This document shows, in pieces, positions 11,633 through 22,849 of a stretch of 64,000 nt of DNA. Numbering within the stretch: position 1 is the first letter of the stretch; each line of letters begins with the position of its first letter. The notes under the pieces are model-generated. The model ran no database searches. It was not told the origin of the DNA and saw only the letters and a program-made list of their open reading frames with translations. Made by a program: the position numbers and the translations under genes. Source of the DNA: Cognatilysobacter xinjiangensis (GTDB lineage: Bacteria; Pseudomonadota; Gammaproteobacteria; Xanthomonadales; Xanthomonadaceae); the NCBI RefSeq assembly GCF_014651995.1, contig NZ_BMXY01000001.1, positions 1,632,439-1,696,438 on the forward strand. Reading direction: 5' to 3'.

Positions 11633-12997
11633 GTGTCGACGATCTCACGCGCCGGTGCCGCACTCCTGTTGGGCTTCGCCCTGTTCGCACTGCTCGCGGT
11701 GGTGGGCTTCGCCACGGTCGCGTCGGTCGAACGCTCCAGCCGTGCCCGCGACAGCGCGCGTGCCGCGCTTCTCTCCAGCGAGCGCCTGCTCGCGGCGGTG
11801 GTGGATGTCGAAACGGGCCAGCGCGGCTTCGTCCTCACCGGCGATCCCGCCTATCTCGAGCCCTACCGCGGCGGACTCGCGCGGCATGACCGCGCGCTGC
11901 AGGCGCTGCATCGGGACATCGCCGGGCTGCCCGGCATGGCCGCGCACCTGGCCGGGCTGGACGAGCGCGTGCGCCAGCGCATCGGAATCGCGCGGCACAT
12001 CGTCGCCACGCGCGAGACCGCCGGCGCGGGTGTCGCGCGCCGGCAGATGGAGGAGCTGCAGGGCAAACAGGTCACCGACGCGATCCGCCGCCAGGTCGCG
12101 GGCCTGCAACGCAGTCTGCTGGAGGCGATCGCGGGCTGGGAGGCCCGCACCGCGGAAGTCACCCTGCGCGCGCGCTGGACCGCTGGGGCGCTCGCGCTGC
12201 TCGGCACGGCGCTGATCCTCGCCGGCATCCTCGTGATGGAACAGGAACGCTCGCGCCGGCGCGATGCCGAGAGGGCGCTGCAGGAAGCCAATCTCGGTTT
12301 GGAGGCGCGGGTCGCGCAGCGCACCGCCGAGCTCGAACTCGCGCGCGAGCAGCTGCAGACGTTCGCGCGTCGGCTCGATCGCCAGGTCGAAGGGGAGCGC
12401 CGGCGCCTCGCGCGAGAGGTCCACGACCAGCTCGGCCAGGTGTTCACGGCCCTGAAGCTCACGCTGGCGAACCTGGCGACCCGGCATCCCGAAGCGGCCG
12501 CACCGGTCGGCGGCGCCATGGACCTCCTCGACGAGGGCGTGGTCACCGCACGCCGCATCGCCAGCGAGCTGCGGCCGCCGTTGCTGGACGACCTCGGCCT
12601 GGCAGCCGCGATCGAGCATCGTGCGCAGCGCTTCCACGAGGAATCGGGGTTGCGCTGCGAGGTCGACCTGCGCGACGCGGACCGGCTGACGCCCGAGCAG
12701 TCGTTGCAGTTGTTCCGCATCGTGCAGGAATCGCTCACGAACGTGGCGCGGCACGCGCGGGCGACGCGGGTCTCCATCGATGGCGGCATCGACGAGGGGG
12801 CCTATCGGCTCGTCGTCGCGGACGACGGCCGCGGCATGGGCGAACCACGCCCCTCCTCGCTGGGCATGCTGAGCATCCTGGAACGCACGCTGCTGTCGGG
12901 CGGCGTGCTGGCGGTGGACTCCGCGCCCGGCCATGGAACCCGGATCGACGTCCGCCTGCCGTTGAGGCCGCAAGGGGAAACATCGTGCGAATCCTGA
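11633..12997 (+). CDS. CHASE3-domain sensor histidine kinase (UhpB/NarX-like)
   Basis: A 454-residue inner-membrane kinase. Transmembrane helix 1 lies at about residues 8-30. A periplasmic CHASE3 domain follows (about 35-180, with the diagnostic VETGQRGFVLTGDPAYLEPY at its start), then helix 2 (about 183-203) and a coiled coil (about 205-255). The HisKA_3 box REVHDQLGQ has its phospho-histidine at His264. The HATPase domain carries SLTNVARHARAT and DDGRGMG. Start is GTG at 11633. It overlaps the following response regulator by 13 bases, so the two form a pair. The signal is not known; CHASE3 ligands are generally undefined. Confidence 0.93.
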   Translation: MSTISRAGAALLLGFALFALLAVVGFATVASVERSSRARDSARAALLSSERLLAAVVDVETGQRGFVLTGDPAYLEPYRGGLARHDRALQALHRDIAGLPGMAAHLAGLDERVRQRIGIARHIVATRETAGAGVARRQMEELQGKQVTDAIRRQVAGLQRSLLEAIAGWEARTAEVTLRARWTAGALALLGTALILAGILVMEQERSRRRDAERALQEANLGLEARVAQRTAELELAREQLQTFARRLDRQVEGERRRLAREVHDQLGQVFTALKLTLANLATRHPEAAAPVGGAMDLLDEGVVTARRIASELRPPLLDDLGLAAAIEHRAQRFHEESGLRCEVDLRDADRLTPEQSLQLFRIVQESLTNVARHARATRVSIDGGIDEGAYRLVVADDGRGMGEPRPSSLGMLSILERTLLSGGVLAVDSAPGHGTRIDVRLPLRPQGETSCES

Positions 12998-13620
12998 TGA
13001 TCGAGGACCATCCGGTGATGCGCTTCGGCGTGCGCCAGCTTGTGCAACAGCACTGGCCGGACTGCGATTTCGTCGAAGCGCAAACCCTGCACGCCGGCCT
13101 CGAGCGCGTGCGGGAGGGCCCTTGGGATCTCGTCCTGCTCGACCTCTCGCTGCCCGATGCAAGTGGCATGGAGGGGCTGATGAAGCTGCGCCGCACGGCG
13201 TCCGTGCCCGTCCTCGTGCTGAGCATGCACAACGAGTCGGCCTATGCGACGCGTGCGCTGCAGGCAGGCGCCTCGGGCTACGTCACCAAGGAACACGCGA
13301 CCACCGAGTTGCTGACCGCCATCGACCGCATCCTGCAGGGCGGCCGCTACGTTACCTCGACGCTGGCCGAGCGGCTGGCCGGCCTGCTCGCGGGCGAAGC
13401 GCCGCCCGGCCTGCCGCACGAAGCGCTGTCCGCTCAGGAATACCGCGTGCTGCTCCTCGTCGCCACCGGCAAGGCCACCGGGGAGATCGCATCGACGATG
13501 CACTTGTCGGTGAAGACGGTAGGCACCTACCGGGCGCGCATCATCGAGAAGACGGGCCTGGGGACCACGGCCGAGATGGCCCGCTACTGCCTTCAGCACG
13601 GACTGCTGCCCCAACCCTGA
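12985..13620 (+). CDS. NarL/FixJ-family response regulator
   Basis: A 211-residue partner of the upstream CHASE3 kinase. The receiver domain (about 1-120) has acidic residues in MIEDHP, the phospho-acceptor Asp53 in LLDLSLPD, and the conserved Thr/Ser and Lys (VLSMHN, YVTKE). The C-terminal LuxR-type helix-turn-helix (about 145-205) includes LSAQEYRVLLLVATGKATGE and LSVKTVGTYRARI. GTG start with AGGGG seven to eight bases upstream, inside the kinase gene. A perfect dyad six bases past its stop is a candidate binding site. Function as a transcription factor is sure; its targets are inferred. Confidence 0.94.
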   Translation: MRILMIEDHPVMRFGVRQLVQQHWPDCDFVEAQTLHAGLERVREGPWDLVLLDLSLPDASGMEGLMKLRRTASVPVLVLSMHNESAYATRALQAGASGYVTKEHATTELLTAIDRILQGGRYVTSTLAERLAGLLAGEAPPGLPHEALSAQEYRVLLLVATGKATGEIASTMHLSVKTVGTYRARIIEKTGLGTTAEMARYCLQHGLLPQP

Positions 13621-13625
13621 CCCCG

Positions 13626-13644
13626 TGTAGGCGATCGCCCTACA
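13626..13644. promoter_or_regulatory. Candidate regulator operator: TGTAGG-N7-CCTACA dyad
   Basis: A perfect inverted repeat, TGTAGG, seven bases (CGATCGC), then CCTACA, lies six bases after the response-regulator stop and about 80 bases before the next gene. A second, looser dyad (TATCCG-N14-CGGATA, 13649-13674) follows. The symmetry and place fit a binding site for the NarL-type regulator, but that assignment is inference. Confidence 0.5.
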
Positions 13645-13723
13645 TCCATATCCGTCGATCGACTTCGTCGGATACGGCGTCCGCGCCCTCCGCCGGCGCC
13701 CGCGGGCCGCCGTTAACGACGTC

Positions 13724-14257
13724 ATGCTCAGGCTCCCACGAATGTCGCGCTCCGCCGCAGCACGTGCTGCGACGGGCGTTCTTTCCACCACGTCCCGCCC
13801 GGGCCGACGCCTCGGCTGGGCGGTGCTGGCGCTGTGGCTGGCGGTCGCGGTCGGCGGCCTCGCGGTGTTCGCGCGGCCACCGGCTCAAGCGGCCGTCACC
13901 GAAACTACCGCGGCAGGCTGGGCGCGCTGGGCTCGCGCGCTGCCCGGCGCCCAGGCGCATCGCCCCCTGCTGGTGCGGCTCGCCCCGTGCGGCTGCGACG
14001 ACGACCGCCACTGGGCGGCGCTGGCCGAGCGCTGGAACGCCCGTGGCGTGGTCCTCGCACTGCGCGCCGGCGCACCCCTGCCCGCCGGCCTGGCGGCCAA
14101 CGGCCTGCTCGCGCTCGACGCACGCGGTCAGGTCATCTACTCCGGTCCGGTCGCGGCACCGGCCAGCTGCGGCCTCCATCACCCCGCCGAGCTCGCACTC
14201 ATTTCCGGCATCCCCGTTCATTTCGACGAGCCCTGTCCATGTCCCCGCACGCCCTGA
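13724..14257 (+). CDS. DUF6436-like, thioredoxin-fold secreted or membrane-anchored protein
   Basis: A 177-residue protein with an Arg-rich start, one hydrophobic helix (about residues 30-48) and a periplasmic part. After LLVRLAP it has a CGCDDD motif, where thioredoxin-like folds place their redox cysteines, with further cysteines at ASCGLHH and in the CPCP end. This resembles DUF6436, a thioredoxin-like family of unknown function; the match is from memory of its pattern and is moderate. An alternative start is the ATG at 13742. Its end overlaps the start of the chemoreceptor gene by 19 bases, so the two are probably co-translated. Confidence 0.65.
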   Translation: MLRLPRMSRSAAARAATGVLSTTSRPGRRLGWAVLALWLAVAVGGLAVFARPPAQAAVTETTAAGWARWARALPGAQAHRPLLVRLAPCGCDDDRHWAALAERWNARGVVLALRAGAPLPAGLAANGLLALDARGQVIYSGPVAAPASCGLHHPAELALISGIPVHFDEPCPCPRTP

Positions 14258-16284
14258 CCGTTCCGCCTTCGACGGCGAGCCAGCCCGGCATCACCTACCT
14301 CGACGAACTACGCGCGAAGGCCGACCGGCTGTTCGCCATCGTCACGCTCGTGCTCGCCTCGGCCTCGCTTGGCCTCGCATGGACCGAGGGCGACTGGATG
14401 GTCTTCCTGACGGTGACGGCACCCACGCTGGCGGCCGTCGTCGCGCAGGTCGTCCTGCGACCGGGCTCGCTGTCGACCCGGCTTACCGTCGCGCTCGGCT
14501 TCATGGTGCTGACGGCCGCGATGATCCAGCAGGCCAACGGCCTTGTGGAAATGCACTTCGGCGTGTTCGTGCTGCTGGCGCTGTTGCTGTACTACCGCGA
14601 CTGGCGTCCCGTCGTGGCCGCCGCGGCGGCCATCGCCGTCCACCACGTCGGTTTCTTCCTGCTGCAGTCCGGCGGTCTGCCGGTGCATGCGTTCGCGCCT
14701 GGCAGCGGGTTCGGCATCGTCGCAATCCATGCCGCCTACGTCGTCGCGGAGACGGCGGTGCTGTGTGTAATGTGCGCGCAGTTGCGCGCCGAAGTGGAAC
14801 TCGTGGGCGCTTCCCCGCAGGCGGTGGCCGGCATGGCGCGCGCGCTCGCCAACGGCGATCTCTCCGAAGACGCCTCGCGCACCTACCCCGCCGGCTCCAT
14901 CGCCGACTCGCTGGGCAATGCCGCCGCACAGGTCAAATCGTTGCTCGACGAGGTCTGCGAGTCGGCGGACCGCCAGGCCGCTGGCGACTTCGGACGCCCA
15001 CTCGCCCGCGAGGGGCGCGAAGGGACCGTGCTGTCGCTGGTCGAGCGCATCAACGCGGCGAACATGCGCAGCGCGACGGCGATCGCCAACGTGCGGGACG
15101 GGCTGGAAGCGCTGTCCGCGGGTCGGCTCGACCATGACTTCGACTTCGCCGCGGAAGGCGACTTCGCCCGCCTGCGCGATCAGCTCGCCGATACCACCCG
15201 CGCGCTCGCGACCTTCATCGACGCGCAGACGGCCGCCGTGCGCGCGGGCGCAAGCGGCGACCTGTCCGTGCGCATCCCGCTCGACGGGCTCGACGGCTTC
15301 ACACTCGACATCGCCACCGGGCTCAACAGCCTGCTCGATACCACCGACCGCAGCCTCGTCGAGATCGTCGCGTTCCTCGAGCGCATGGCGGCCCATGACC
15401 TGCGCCAGCGCATCGACCAAGGCGCCCAGGGCGTCTTCGGCGACCTCGCGCGCGCGGCGAATTCGACGGCCGACGCACTGGCGTCGATCGTCGAGCAGTT
15501 CCGTTCGACCAGTGGACGCGTGCGCAACGCCGCCGCGGAGATCGCGACCGGCAATCAGGACCTCTCGACCCGTACCGAACAGCAGGCCGCGGCGCTGGAG
15601 GAGACCGCGGCCTCGATGGAAGAGCTGACCGCGACGGTGCGGCAGAACGCCGAGAACGCGCAGCGCGCCAATCATCTCGCCACCGGCGCGGCGGACGTCG
15701 CGACCGCGGGCGGCGACGTCGTCGCACGCGTCGTCAGCACCATGGACATGATCGCCGAGACGTCGCGCCGCGTGGCGGAGATCGTCGGCGTCATCGACAG
15801 CATCGCGTTCCAGACCAACATCCTTGCCCTCAACGCGGCGGTGGAGGCGGCGCGCGCGGGCGAGGAGGGGCGTGGTTTCGCGGTGGTCGCCTCCGAAGTG
15901 CGCGCACTGGCCCAGCGTTCGGCGCGCGCGGCGCAAGAAATCAAGGCGCTCATCGCCGAGTCGGCCGAACGCGTGGGCGAAGGCACGGCGCTGGTGGCGC
16001 AGGCGGGCCGGACCATGCAGGACATCGTTGGAAGCGTCACCCGCGCCGCCGACATCGTCGCGGAGATCAGCGCCGCCTCGAAGGAGCAGAGCGCCGGCAT
16101 CGAACAGGTTAACCAGGCGATCGTCCATATGGACGGTTCGACCCAGCAGAACGCGACGCTGGTCGAGCAGGCGACGGCGGCGGCTAAATCACTCGAAGAC
16201 CAGGCGGTCGAACTCGCCGACGCCATCGCGCGCTTCCGCACGGGAACATCGGGCGCGCCGGCGCCACTGCGCGCGGTGGCCTGA
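14239..16284 (+). CDS. Methyl-accepting chemotaxis protein with polytopic His-rich membrane sensor
   Basis: A 681-residue chemoreceptor. Residues about 30-190 form roughly six hydrophobic segments rich in histidine ([25 protein letters not shown]) instead of the usual periplasmic ligand domain. HAMP-like repeats follow (about 195-440). The cytoplasmic signalling domain has the hairpin tip [20 protein letters not shown] and methylation helices with Glu/Gln pairs. No C-terminal CheR-docking pentapeptide is seen (it ends APLRAVA). Start chosen at ATG 14239, because the frame upstream is Arg-rich shadow. Its partners CheA/CheW are not in the window. The ligand is unknown; buried histidines suggest metal, redox or proton sensing, which is speculation. 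Confidence 0.93.
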   Translation: MSPHALTVPPSTASQPGITYLDELRAKADRLFAIVTLVLASASLGLAWTEGDWMVFLTVTAPTLAAVVAQVVLRPGSLSTRLTVALGFMVLTAAMIQQANGLVEMHFGVFVLLALLLYYRDWRPVVAAAAAIAVHHVGFFLLQSGGLPVHAFAPGSGFGIVAIHAAYVVAETAVLCVMCAQLRAEVELVGASPQAVAGMARALANGDLSEDASRTYPAGSIADSLGNAAAQVKSLLDEVCESADRQAAGDFGRPLAREGREGTVLSLVERINAANMRSATAIANVRDGLEALSAGRLDHDFDFAAEGDFARLRDQLADTTRALATFIDAQTAAVRAGASGDLSVRIPLDGLDGFTLDIATGLNSLLDTTDRSLVEIVAFLERMAAHDLRQRIDQGAQGVFGDLARAANSTADALASIVEQFRSTSGRVRNAAAEIATGNQDLSTRTEQQAAALEETAASMEELTATVRQNAENAQRANHLATGAADVATAGGDVVARVVSTMDMIAETSRRVAEIVGVIDSIAFQTNILALNAAVEAARAGEEGRGFAVVASEVRALAQRSARAAQEIKALIAESAERVGEGTALVAQAGRTMQDIVGSVTRAADIVAEISAASKEQSAGIEQVNQAIVHMDGSTQQNATLVEQATAAAKSLEDQAVELADAIARFRTGTSGAPAPLRAVA

Positions 16285-16302
16285 TCCCGGCGCAGAACGG
16301 AC

Positions 16303-16325
16303 GAGGCCGCCCGGAGGCGGCCTCG
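16303..16325. terminator. Hairpin between convergent chemoreceptor gene and purA
   Basis: GAGGCCGCC and GGCGGCCTC form a 9-base perfect stem with a four-base loop in the 63-base convergent gap. There is no clear T run on either side, so it is a probable rather than classical intrinsic terminator. Confidence 0.6.
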
Positions 16326-16347
16326 AAACTTCGGCGCTACGCGGCGT

Positions 16348-17859
<1,512 letters not shown>

Positions 17860-18048
17860 TCAATGGCGAACCAGCCACAGCGAGGCCAGCCCCAACGCCA
17901 CCACCACCGCGCCGAACACCCGCAACTGCCGCGTCGTCAGCACGTACAGCCGCTCGGCGGTGCGCTTCCAGCCCTCAGGCGTGAGGAACAGGAACAGGCC
18001 CTCCAGCACCGCGACCAGGCACAGCGCCGACAGCAACTCACGCGCCAT
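17860..18048 (-). CDS. DUF2065 family small membrane protein (YjeT-like)
   Basis: A 62-residue protein with two hydrophobic helices (about residues 5-21 and 44-58) around the conserved loop FLTPEGWKR, the hallmark of DUF2065. The gene sits between hflC and purA, as yjeT does in E. coli. The ATG shares one base with the hflC stop (TGATG), so it is co-translated with hflKC. No biochemical function is established. Confidence 0.88.
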   Translation of the reverse strand: MARELLSALCLVAVLEGLFLFLTPEGWKRTAERLYVLTTRQLRVFGAVVVALGLASLWLVRH

Positions 18049-18911
18049 CAACGATCGGACTTGAGGTACTGCAGGAACGGGTCGTTCTTGTCGACGACGA
18101 TGACCGTCTGGCCATTGCCGAATGCGCGGCGGTAAGCCTCGAGGCTGCGCTGGAACGCGTAGAAGCCGGTGTCCTTCTGCGCCGCGTCGGCGTACAGGCG
18201 CGCGGCCTCGGCATCGCCCTCGCCGCGCAGGCGCTGCGCATCGCGCTCGGCCTCGGCCACGATCACGGCGCTATCGCGATCGGCATTCGCACGGATCAGC
18301 TGGGCCTGCTCGGCGCCCTCGGCGCGCAGGCGGCTGGCTACCTGCTGGCGCTGCGCACGCATGCGGCTGTAGACGTCGCTGATGACGCGGCTGTCGGTCG
18401 GCAGGTCGATCTGCTTGATGCGCAGGTCGACGATGCGGATGCCCAGCGTGGCCGCGCCCTGGTTGATGGCCTGCAGCTGCTTGGCGACGATGTCGCCACG
18501 ATCGCCCGACACCACCTCCGACAGCGTGCGCGTATTGATCTCGTTGCGCAGCGAGTCCTTGATGATCGGCGCGAGGCGTTCGTTGCCGACCTTCTCGTCG
18601 CCGCCGGTGGCGCGGTAGAACGCGCGCAGGTTCTCGATGCGGCCCACCGCGAAGAAGTCGACGCTGACGTCCTTGCGCTCGGACGTGAGGTAACGCTCCG
18701 GCTCGGCCGGCAGCACGATCAGGCGGCGGTCGAAGGTCAGCTGGGTTTCCACCAGCGGCCACTTGAAGTGCAGGCCGGGGCCGAGATCGGTGCGCACGAC
18801 GCGACCGAGGTTGAGCACGATCGCGCCGCCGCCTTCGGGCACCACGAACACGGAGCCCATCAGCGCGAACAGCGTCGCGACGGCGAGGGCGATCAGGGCG
18901 GGATATCTCAT
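18048..18911 (-). CDS. hflC: HflC, membrane protease modulator (SPFH/band 7)
   Basis: A 287-residue protein with an N-terminal membrane anchor (about residues 5-25) and a band-7/SPFH domain (about 22-200). It ends in an Ala/Arg/Glu-rich helix and a YAFQRSLEAYRRAF-type tail. With HflK it forms the periplasmic cage around FtsH and limits its proteolysis; ftsH itself lies at 25.6-27.5 kb. The start overlaps the hflK stop by four bases (ATGA). Confidence 0.96.
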   Translation of the reverse strand: MRYPALIALAVATLFALMGSVFVVPEGGGAIVLNLGRVVRTDLGPGLHFKWPLVETQLTFDRRLIVLPAEPERYLTSERKDVSVDFFAVGRIENLRAFYRATGGDEKVGNERLAPIIKDSLRNEINTRTLSEVVSGDRGDIVAKQLQAINQGAATLGIRIVDLRIKQIDLPTDSRVISDVYSRMRAQRQQVASRLRAEGAEQAQLIRANADRDSAVIVAEAERDAQRLRGEGDAEAARLYADAAQKDTGFYAFQRSLEAYRRAFGNGQTVIVVDKNDPFLQYLKSDR

Positions 18912-20014
18912 CGGGTCTCTCCACGGGGCGCACGCGGCGCGCGCGGGCCACGGCTATCGGCCTCGGCCGTCACCGGCTCGAGCAGCTCGGGCACGAGTGC
19001 AGGCGCGGACTGCGGCTGCGCGGGCGACAGCAGCGGCGGCGTGGTCGCGCCGCCCGGCTGCGCCATCGGCACGTAGATCAGCTGGCGCGAATCGCCGCCG
19101 ACGATCGTGCGGTTGTTCCCAAGCACCTGCTGCACCGTCTCCAGCCACAGGCGCTTGCGGGTGACCTCGGGCGCGCCGCGGTACTGCTCCACCAGCAGCG
19201 AGAAGCGCGTGGCGTCACCGGTCGCGCGGGCGACGGCGGAGATCTTCTCGCCCTCGGCGGTCGCACGCACGCGCGACGCCTCGCCGCGGGCCTCCGGCAC
19301 GACCTTGGCCGCGTAGGCGCGCGCCTCACTGATGAAGCGGTCCTTGTCCTGCTGGGCGCTGTTGACGTCGTCGAAGGCCGGCTTGACCTCTTCCGGCGGG
19401 CGCGCGTTCGGCAGGTTGAGTTCGGTCACGGCCAGCCCGGTGCGGTAGGCGCGCAGCGAGTCCTGCAGGCGCGTGCGCGCCGCCACCGCGAGCGCATTGC
19501 GCGCGCCGAGCACCGTGTCGAGGTCGGAGCGGCCGACCATCTCGCGCACGGTCGAGAGCGACGCCTCGCGCAGCACCGCGTCGGCATCGCGCGCGCCGAA
19601 CAGGTAGAGCTGCGGGTCGCTGATGCGGTACTGCACATTCAGGTCGACGTGGACGATGTTCTCGTCGGCAGTCAGCACCGGCACGGTCTGGGTGAAGGTC
19701 TTGATCTGCGTCGCATTGACCTTCTGCACGCGCTCGATCGGCCACGGCAGCTTGAAGTGGGGGCCAGGCTGCAGCACCCGGGCGAACTGCCCGAAGCGCA
19801 GCACCACGCCGCGCTGCTGCTCGGAGATCAGGATGAAACTGGTGAACAGCAGCCACGCACCGAGCAGCAGTGGGATCCAGCGGACCGGCCCGCCGTTGCC
19901 GTCGAGCAGGTTGCGGAAGCGGTCGAGCAGGTCGAGGGGGGCGAGGCCACGGCCGCCGCCGCGGGGGCGTCGATCGCGGTCGCCGTTGTCACTGCCGGGC
20001 GTGTTCCAGGCCAT
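18908..20014 (-). CDS. hflK: HflK, membrane protease modulator (SPFH/band 7)
   Basis: A 368-residue partner of HflC. A Gly/Arg/Asp-rich cytoplasmic N-terminus (about 1-40) leads to one membrane helix (about 45-65), then the SPFH domain (ISEQQRGVVLRFG) and a long helical region with EARGEASRV repeats. The tail is Pro/Ala-rich and disordered. It is the first gene of hflK-hflC-DUF2065, with 118 bases separating it from hflX upstream. Confidence 0.96.
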   Translation of the reverse strand: MAWNTPGSDNGDRDRRPRGGGRGLAPLDLLDRFRNLLDGNGGPVRWIPLLLGAWLLFTSFILISEQQRGVVLRFGQFARVLQPGPHFKLPWPIERVQKVNATQIKTFTQTVPVLTADENIVHVDLNVQYRISDPQLYLFGARDADAVLREASLSTVREMVGRSDLDTVLGARNALAVAARTRLQDSLRAYRTGLAVTELNLPNARPPEEVKPAFDDVNSAQQDKDRFISEARAYAAKVVPEARGEASRVRATAEGEKISAVARATGDATRFSLLVEQYRGAPEVTRKRLWLETVQQVLGNNRTIVGGDSRQLIYVPMAQPGGATTPPLLSPAQPQSAPALVPELLEPVTAEADSRGPRAPRAPRGETR

Positions 20015-20132
20015 GGGGGCTCCTGAGGATGCGCGGCGGCGCCGTCACCGGCGCGCGCGAGCGGGCCTTCATGGAGACGTCGGGTTCGCCGGCGCTGGGA
20101 TGGTCGGATTCTAGGTGGGGGGTCCTGCCGCC

Positions 20133-21437
20133 TCAACCAAGGGGCGGCTCGACCGGCGGTTCGGGAATCAGCGGGGCCAGCAGATGGCCCCCGGCGCCGG
20201 CGGCGATGCGGCGGGCCTCGGCCTGCGGCAGGTCGACGTCCAGCCACCAGCCGTCCTCCTCCGCGCGCTCGGCCCGGATCGCGCCGATCTCGTACAGCCG
20301 CCCGCGCAGTCGCGCCGCCTCGGTGGGCAGGTGGATGCGGCCGGCGATGCGCTCCAGGCCGAGCATCTGCCCGAGCGCATCGTGCAGCAGCTCCAGCCCG
20401 GTGCCGTCGCGCGCCGACAGCCACACCCGCGGACGCTCCTCGACAAAGCGGTCGAAGCGCGGCGGGGTGTCCTCGAGCCGGTCGATCTTGTTGAAGACCA
20501 GCAACTGCGGGATCTCGCTGGCGCCGATCTCCTTCAGTACCGCGTCCACCTGCGCGATGCGCTCGGTGCGCAGCGGGTCGGCGGCGTCGACGACGTGCAG
20601 CAGCAGGTCGGCCTCGCGGGCCTCCGACAGCGTGGAGCGGAACGCGGCGACGAGCTCGTGCGGCAGGTCGCGTACGAAGCCGACCGTGTCGGCCAGCACG
20701 ACGCCGCCGCCGGGCAGATCGATGCGGCGCACGGTCGGGTCAAGCGTGGCGAACAGCTTGTCGGCCGCGTAGGCCTCGGCGCCGGTGAGCGCGTTGAACA
20801 GGGTGGACTTGCCGGCATTCGTATAGCCGACCAGCGCAACGCGCGGCAGCTCGCCCTTGAGGCGCGCGCGGCGCATCTGCGCGCGCTGCACCTCGACCTT
20901 GTCGAGCCGCTTCGACAACTGCTCGAGCCGCTTCTGCAGCAGGCGACGGTCGGTTTCGAGCTGGGTTTCGCCGGGGCCGCGCAGGCCGATCGAGCCGCCG
21001 CGCTGGCGCTCGAGGTGGGTCCAGCCGCGCACCAGGCGCGTGGCCATGTGGCGCAGCTGCGCAAGCTCGACCTGCAGCTTGCCTTCGTGGCTGCGTGCAC
21101 GCTGCGCGAAGATATCGAGGATCAGGCCGGTGCGGTCGATGACGCGGCGGCTGAGCGCGCGCTCGAGGTTGCGTTCCTGGCCCGGCGAGAGCGGATGGTT
21201 GACGATCACGAGGTCCGCGCCGCTCGCCTCGGCAGCGGCGCGGACTTCGTCCAGCTTGCCGCTGCCGATCAGCGTGGCGGCGTTCGGACGGTCGATGCGC
21301 GCGGTGACGACGGCGGCGATGCTCGCGCCCGCCGAACTGGCGAGCTCCTGGAACTCTTCCAGCACAGCCTCGTCGAGGGGGCCGGCGTGCGGCTGGATCA
21401 GCAGCGCGTTCTCGCCCTTCTTGGAGCGCTCAAACAA
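20133..21437 (-). CDS. hflX: GTPase HflX, ribosome-associated
   Basis: A 434-residue GTPase that splits or rescues stalled ribosomes under stress. The N-terminal HflX domain has the GSGKLDE and NHPLSPGQERNLE segments. A glycine-rich linker GGSIGLRGPGETQLE and a coiled coil (about 170-195) follow. The G domain has GYTNAGKSTLF (from about residue 203), DTVGFVRDLP and the NKID specificity motif. It lies 24 bases downstream of hfq, as in many gammaproteobacteria. Confidence 0.97.
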   Translation of the reverse strand: MFERSKKGENALLIQPHAGPLDEAVLEEFQELASSAGASIAAVVTARIDRPNAATLIGSGKLDEVRAAAEASGADLVIVNHPLSPGQERNLERALSRRVIDRTGLILDIFAQRARSHEGKLQVELAQLRHMATRLVRGWTHLERQRGGSIGLRGPGETQLETDRRLLQKRLEQLSKRLDKVEVQRAQMRRARLKGELPRVALVGYTNAGKSTLFNALTGAEAYAADKLFATLDPTVRRIDLPGGGVVLADTVGFVRDLPHELVAAFRSTLSEAREADLLLHVVDAADPLRTERIAQVDAVLKEIGASEIPQLLVFNKIDRLEDTPPRFDRFVEERPRVWLSARDGTGLELLHDALGQMLGLERIAGRIHLPTEAARLRGRLYEIGAIRAERAEEDGWWLDVDLPQAEARRIAAGAGGHLLAPLIPEPPVEPPLG

Positions 21438-21461
21438 GCCTCACCTCCGCACGCCGATGTG

Positions 21462-21740
21462 TCATTCCTGCGCGTTCTCCGGCGAGGCGCCTTCGCCCTC
21501 GCCCGGCTGCACGTAGCCGCCGCCCGGCCCGACGCGAACGTTGCGCGCCGGCACGACGGTGGAGATCGCGTGCTTGTAGACCATCTGGCTGACCGTGTTC
21601 CGCAGCAGCACCACGAACTGGTCGAAGGACTCGATCGTGCCCTGCAGCTTGATGCCGTTGACCAGGTAGACCGAGACCGGCACGCGCTCGCGGCGCAGTG
21701 CATTCAGAAACGGATCCTGCAGTGATTGCCCCTTCGACAT
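21462..21740 (-). CDS. hfq: RNA chaperone Hfq
   Basis: A 92-residue hexameric RNA chaperone that pairs small RNAs with mRNAs. The Sm1 motif ([15 protein letters not shown]) and Sm2 motif ([12 protein letters not shown]) are intact, and the N-terminus [15 protein letters not shown] is canonical. The C-terminal tail (about 68-92) is short, acidic and Gly/Pro-rich. An AAGGTGGGG stretch about 10 bases upstream serves as ribosome site. Next gene downstream: hflX. miaA lies 149 bases upstream. Confidence 0.98.
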   Translation of the reverse strand: MSKGQSLQDPFLNALRRERVPVSVYLVNGIKLQGTIESFDQFVVLLRNTVSQMVYKHAISTVVPARNVRVGPGGGYVQPGEGEGASPENAQE

Positions 21741-21889
21741 TGGGTAGTCCCCACCTTTCTATTGTTCTCGTTATGGGCGGTCGCGGACGACGCCGGACCG
21801 TGTCGCCGCGGTCGTCCCCACGGCGGCGACGGTCCGATGGTAGCGCAAAGTCGCTGATTTCCCGTGGCCGCGGCGTGCAGGCGCGCGTA

Positions 21890-22846
21890 TCAGCGGCGAT
21901 CCACGAAGGCGGTCACGATGCGATCGAGCCGCGTGGCGTCCAGCTGCGGATCGACGCCGATGGCATCGAGCTCGCCGCGCAGCCAGGTGAGCTGCCGCTT
22001 CGCGAGCTGTCGCGTGGCATGGATGCCGCGCTCGCGCAGCTCGCGCGCATCGAACGCGCCGTCGAGATGTTCCCATGCCTGCCGATAGCCCACCGCGCGC
22101 AGCGCCGGCAGGTCGAGCGGACGCGGGTGCGCGCGCAGCGCCGGCAGCTCGCGCAGGCGTCGTACCTCGTCGAGAAAGCCCGCTGCGAGCATCGCGTCGA
22201 ACCGGCGTGCGATGCGCTCGTGCAGCACCGCGCGGGCGGTCGGCGCGACCACGATCTTGAGGACACGGCAGGGAAAGCGCTGCGTCGGCGCACTGCGCCG
22301 CCAGTCGCTGATGGTGCGCCCGGACGCGCGCCAGACCTCCAGCGCGCGCTGGATGCGCTGCGCGTCGGTCGCATGGATGCGCGAGGCGGCTTCCGGGTCG
22401 ACGTTCGCCAGTTCGGCGTGCAGCGCCGCCCAGCCGCGTTCCGCCGCCTCCGCTTCAAGGGCCGCGCGGATCGCCGGCGCGGCCTCGGGCATCGGCGCGA
22501 GCCCGCGCAGCAGCGCGTGGAAGTAGAGCCCGGTGCCGCCGGCGAGGATCGGCAACCGTCCGCGCGACACGATCGCCTCGACCGCCGCACGCGCGTCGAC
22601 GGCGAACTCGGCGGCCGAATAGGGCTGCCACGGCTCGCGGATGTCGATCAGGTGATGCGGCACGCCGGCCCGCTCGGCCGCGTCGGGCTTGGCCGCGCCG
22701 ATGTCGAGGCCGCGGTAGACCAGCGCGGAATCCACGCTCACCACCTCGCCGTCGAAGCGTCGCGCCCAGTCCACCGCCAGCGCCGTCTTGCCCGACGCGG
22801 TCGGGCCCATCAGCGCGATCGCGAGAGGACGGCCGTCCGCCGTCAC
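21890..22846 (-). CDS. miaA: tRNA dimethylallyltransferase
   Basis: A 318-residue enzyme that adds dimethylallyl to A37 of tRNAs reading UNN codons, the first step of ms2i6A synthesis. The P-loop GPTASGKT is at residues 14-21. [18 protein letters not shown] and PHHLIDI are family motifs; [10 protein letters not shown] lies near residue 100. The start is GTG (MTADGRP), only three bases after the stop of putP, so it may be read from the putP transcript. The order miaA-hfq-hflX-hflKC is conserved. Confidence 0.97.
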   Translation of the reverse strand: MTADGRPLAIALMGPTASGKTALAVDWARRFDGEVVSVDSALVYRGLDIGAAKPDAAERAGVPHHLIDIREPWQPYSAAEFAVDARAAVEAIVSRGRLPILAGGTGLYFHALLRGLAPMPEAAPAIRAALEAEAAERGWAALHAELANVDPEAASRIHATDAQRIQRALEVWRASGRTISDWRRSAPTQRFPCRVLKIVVAPTARAVLHERIARRFDAMLAAGFLDEVRRLRELPALRAHPRPLDLPALRAVGYRQAWEHLDGAFDARELRERGIHATRQLAKRQLTWLRGELDAIGVDPQLDATRLDRIVTAFVDRR

Positions 22847-22849
22847 GTG

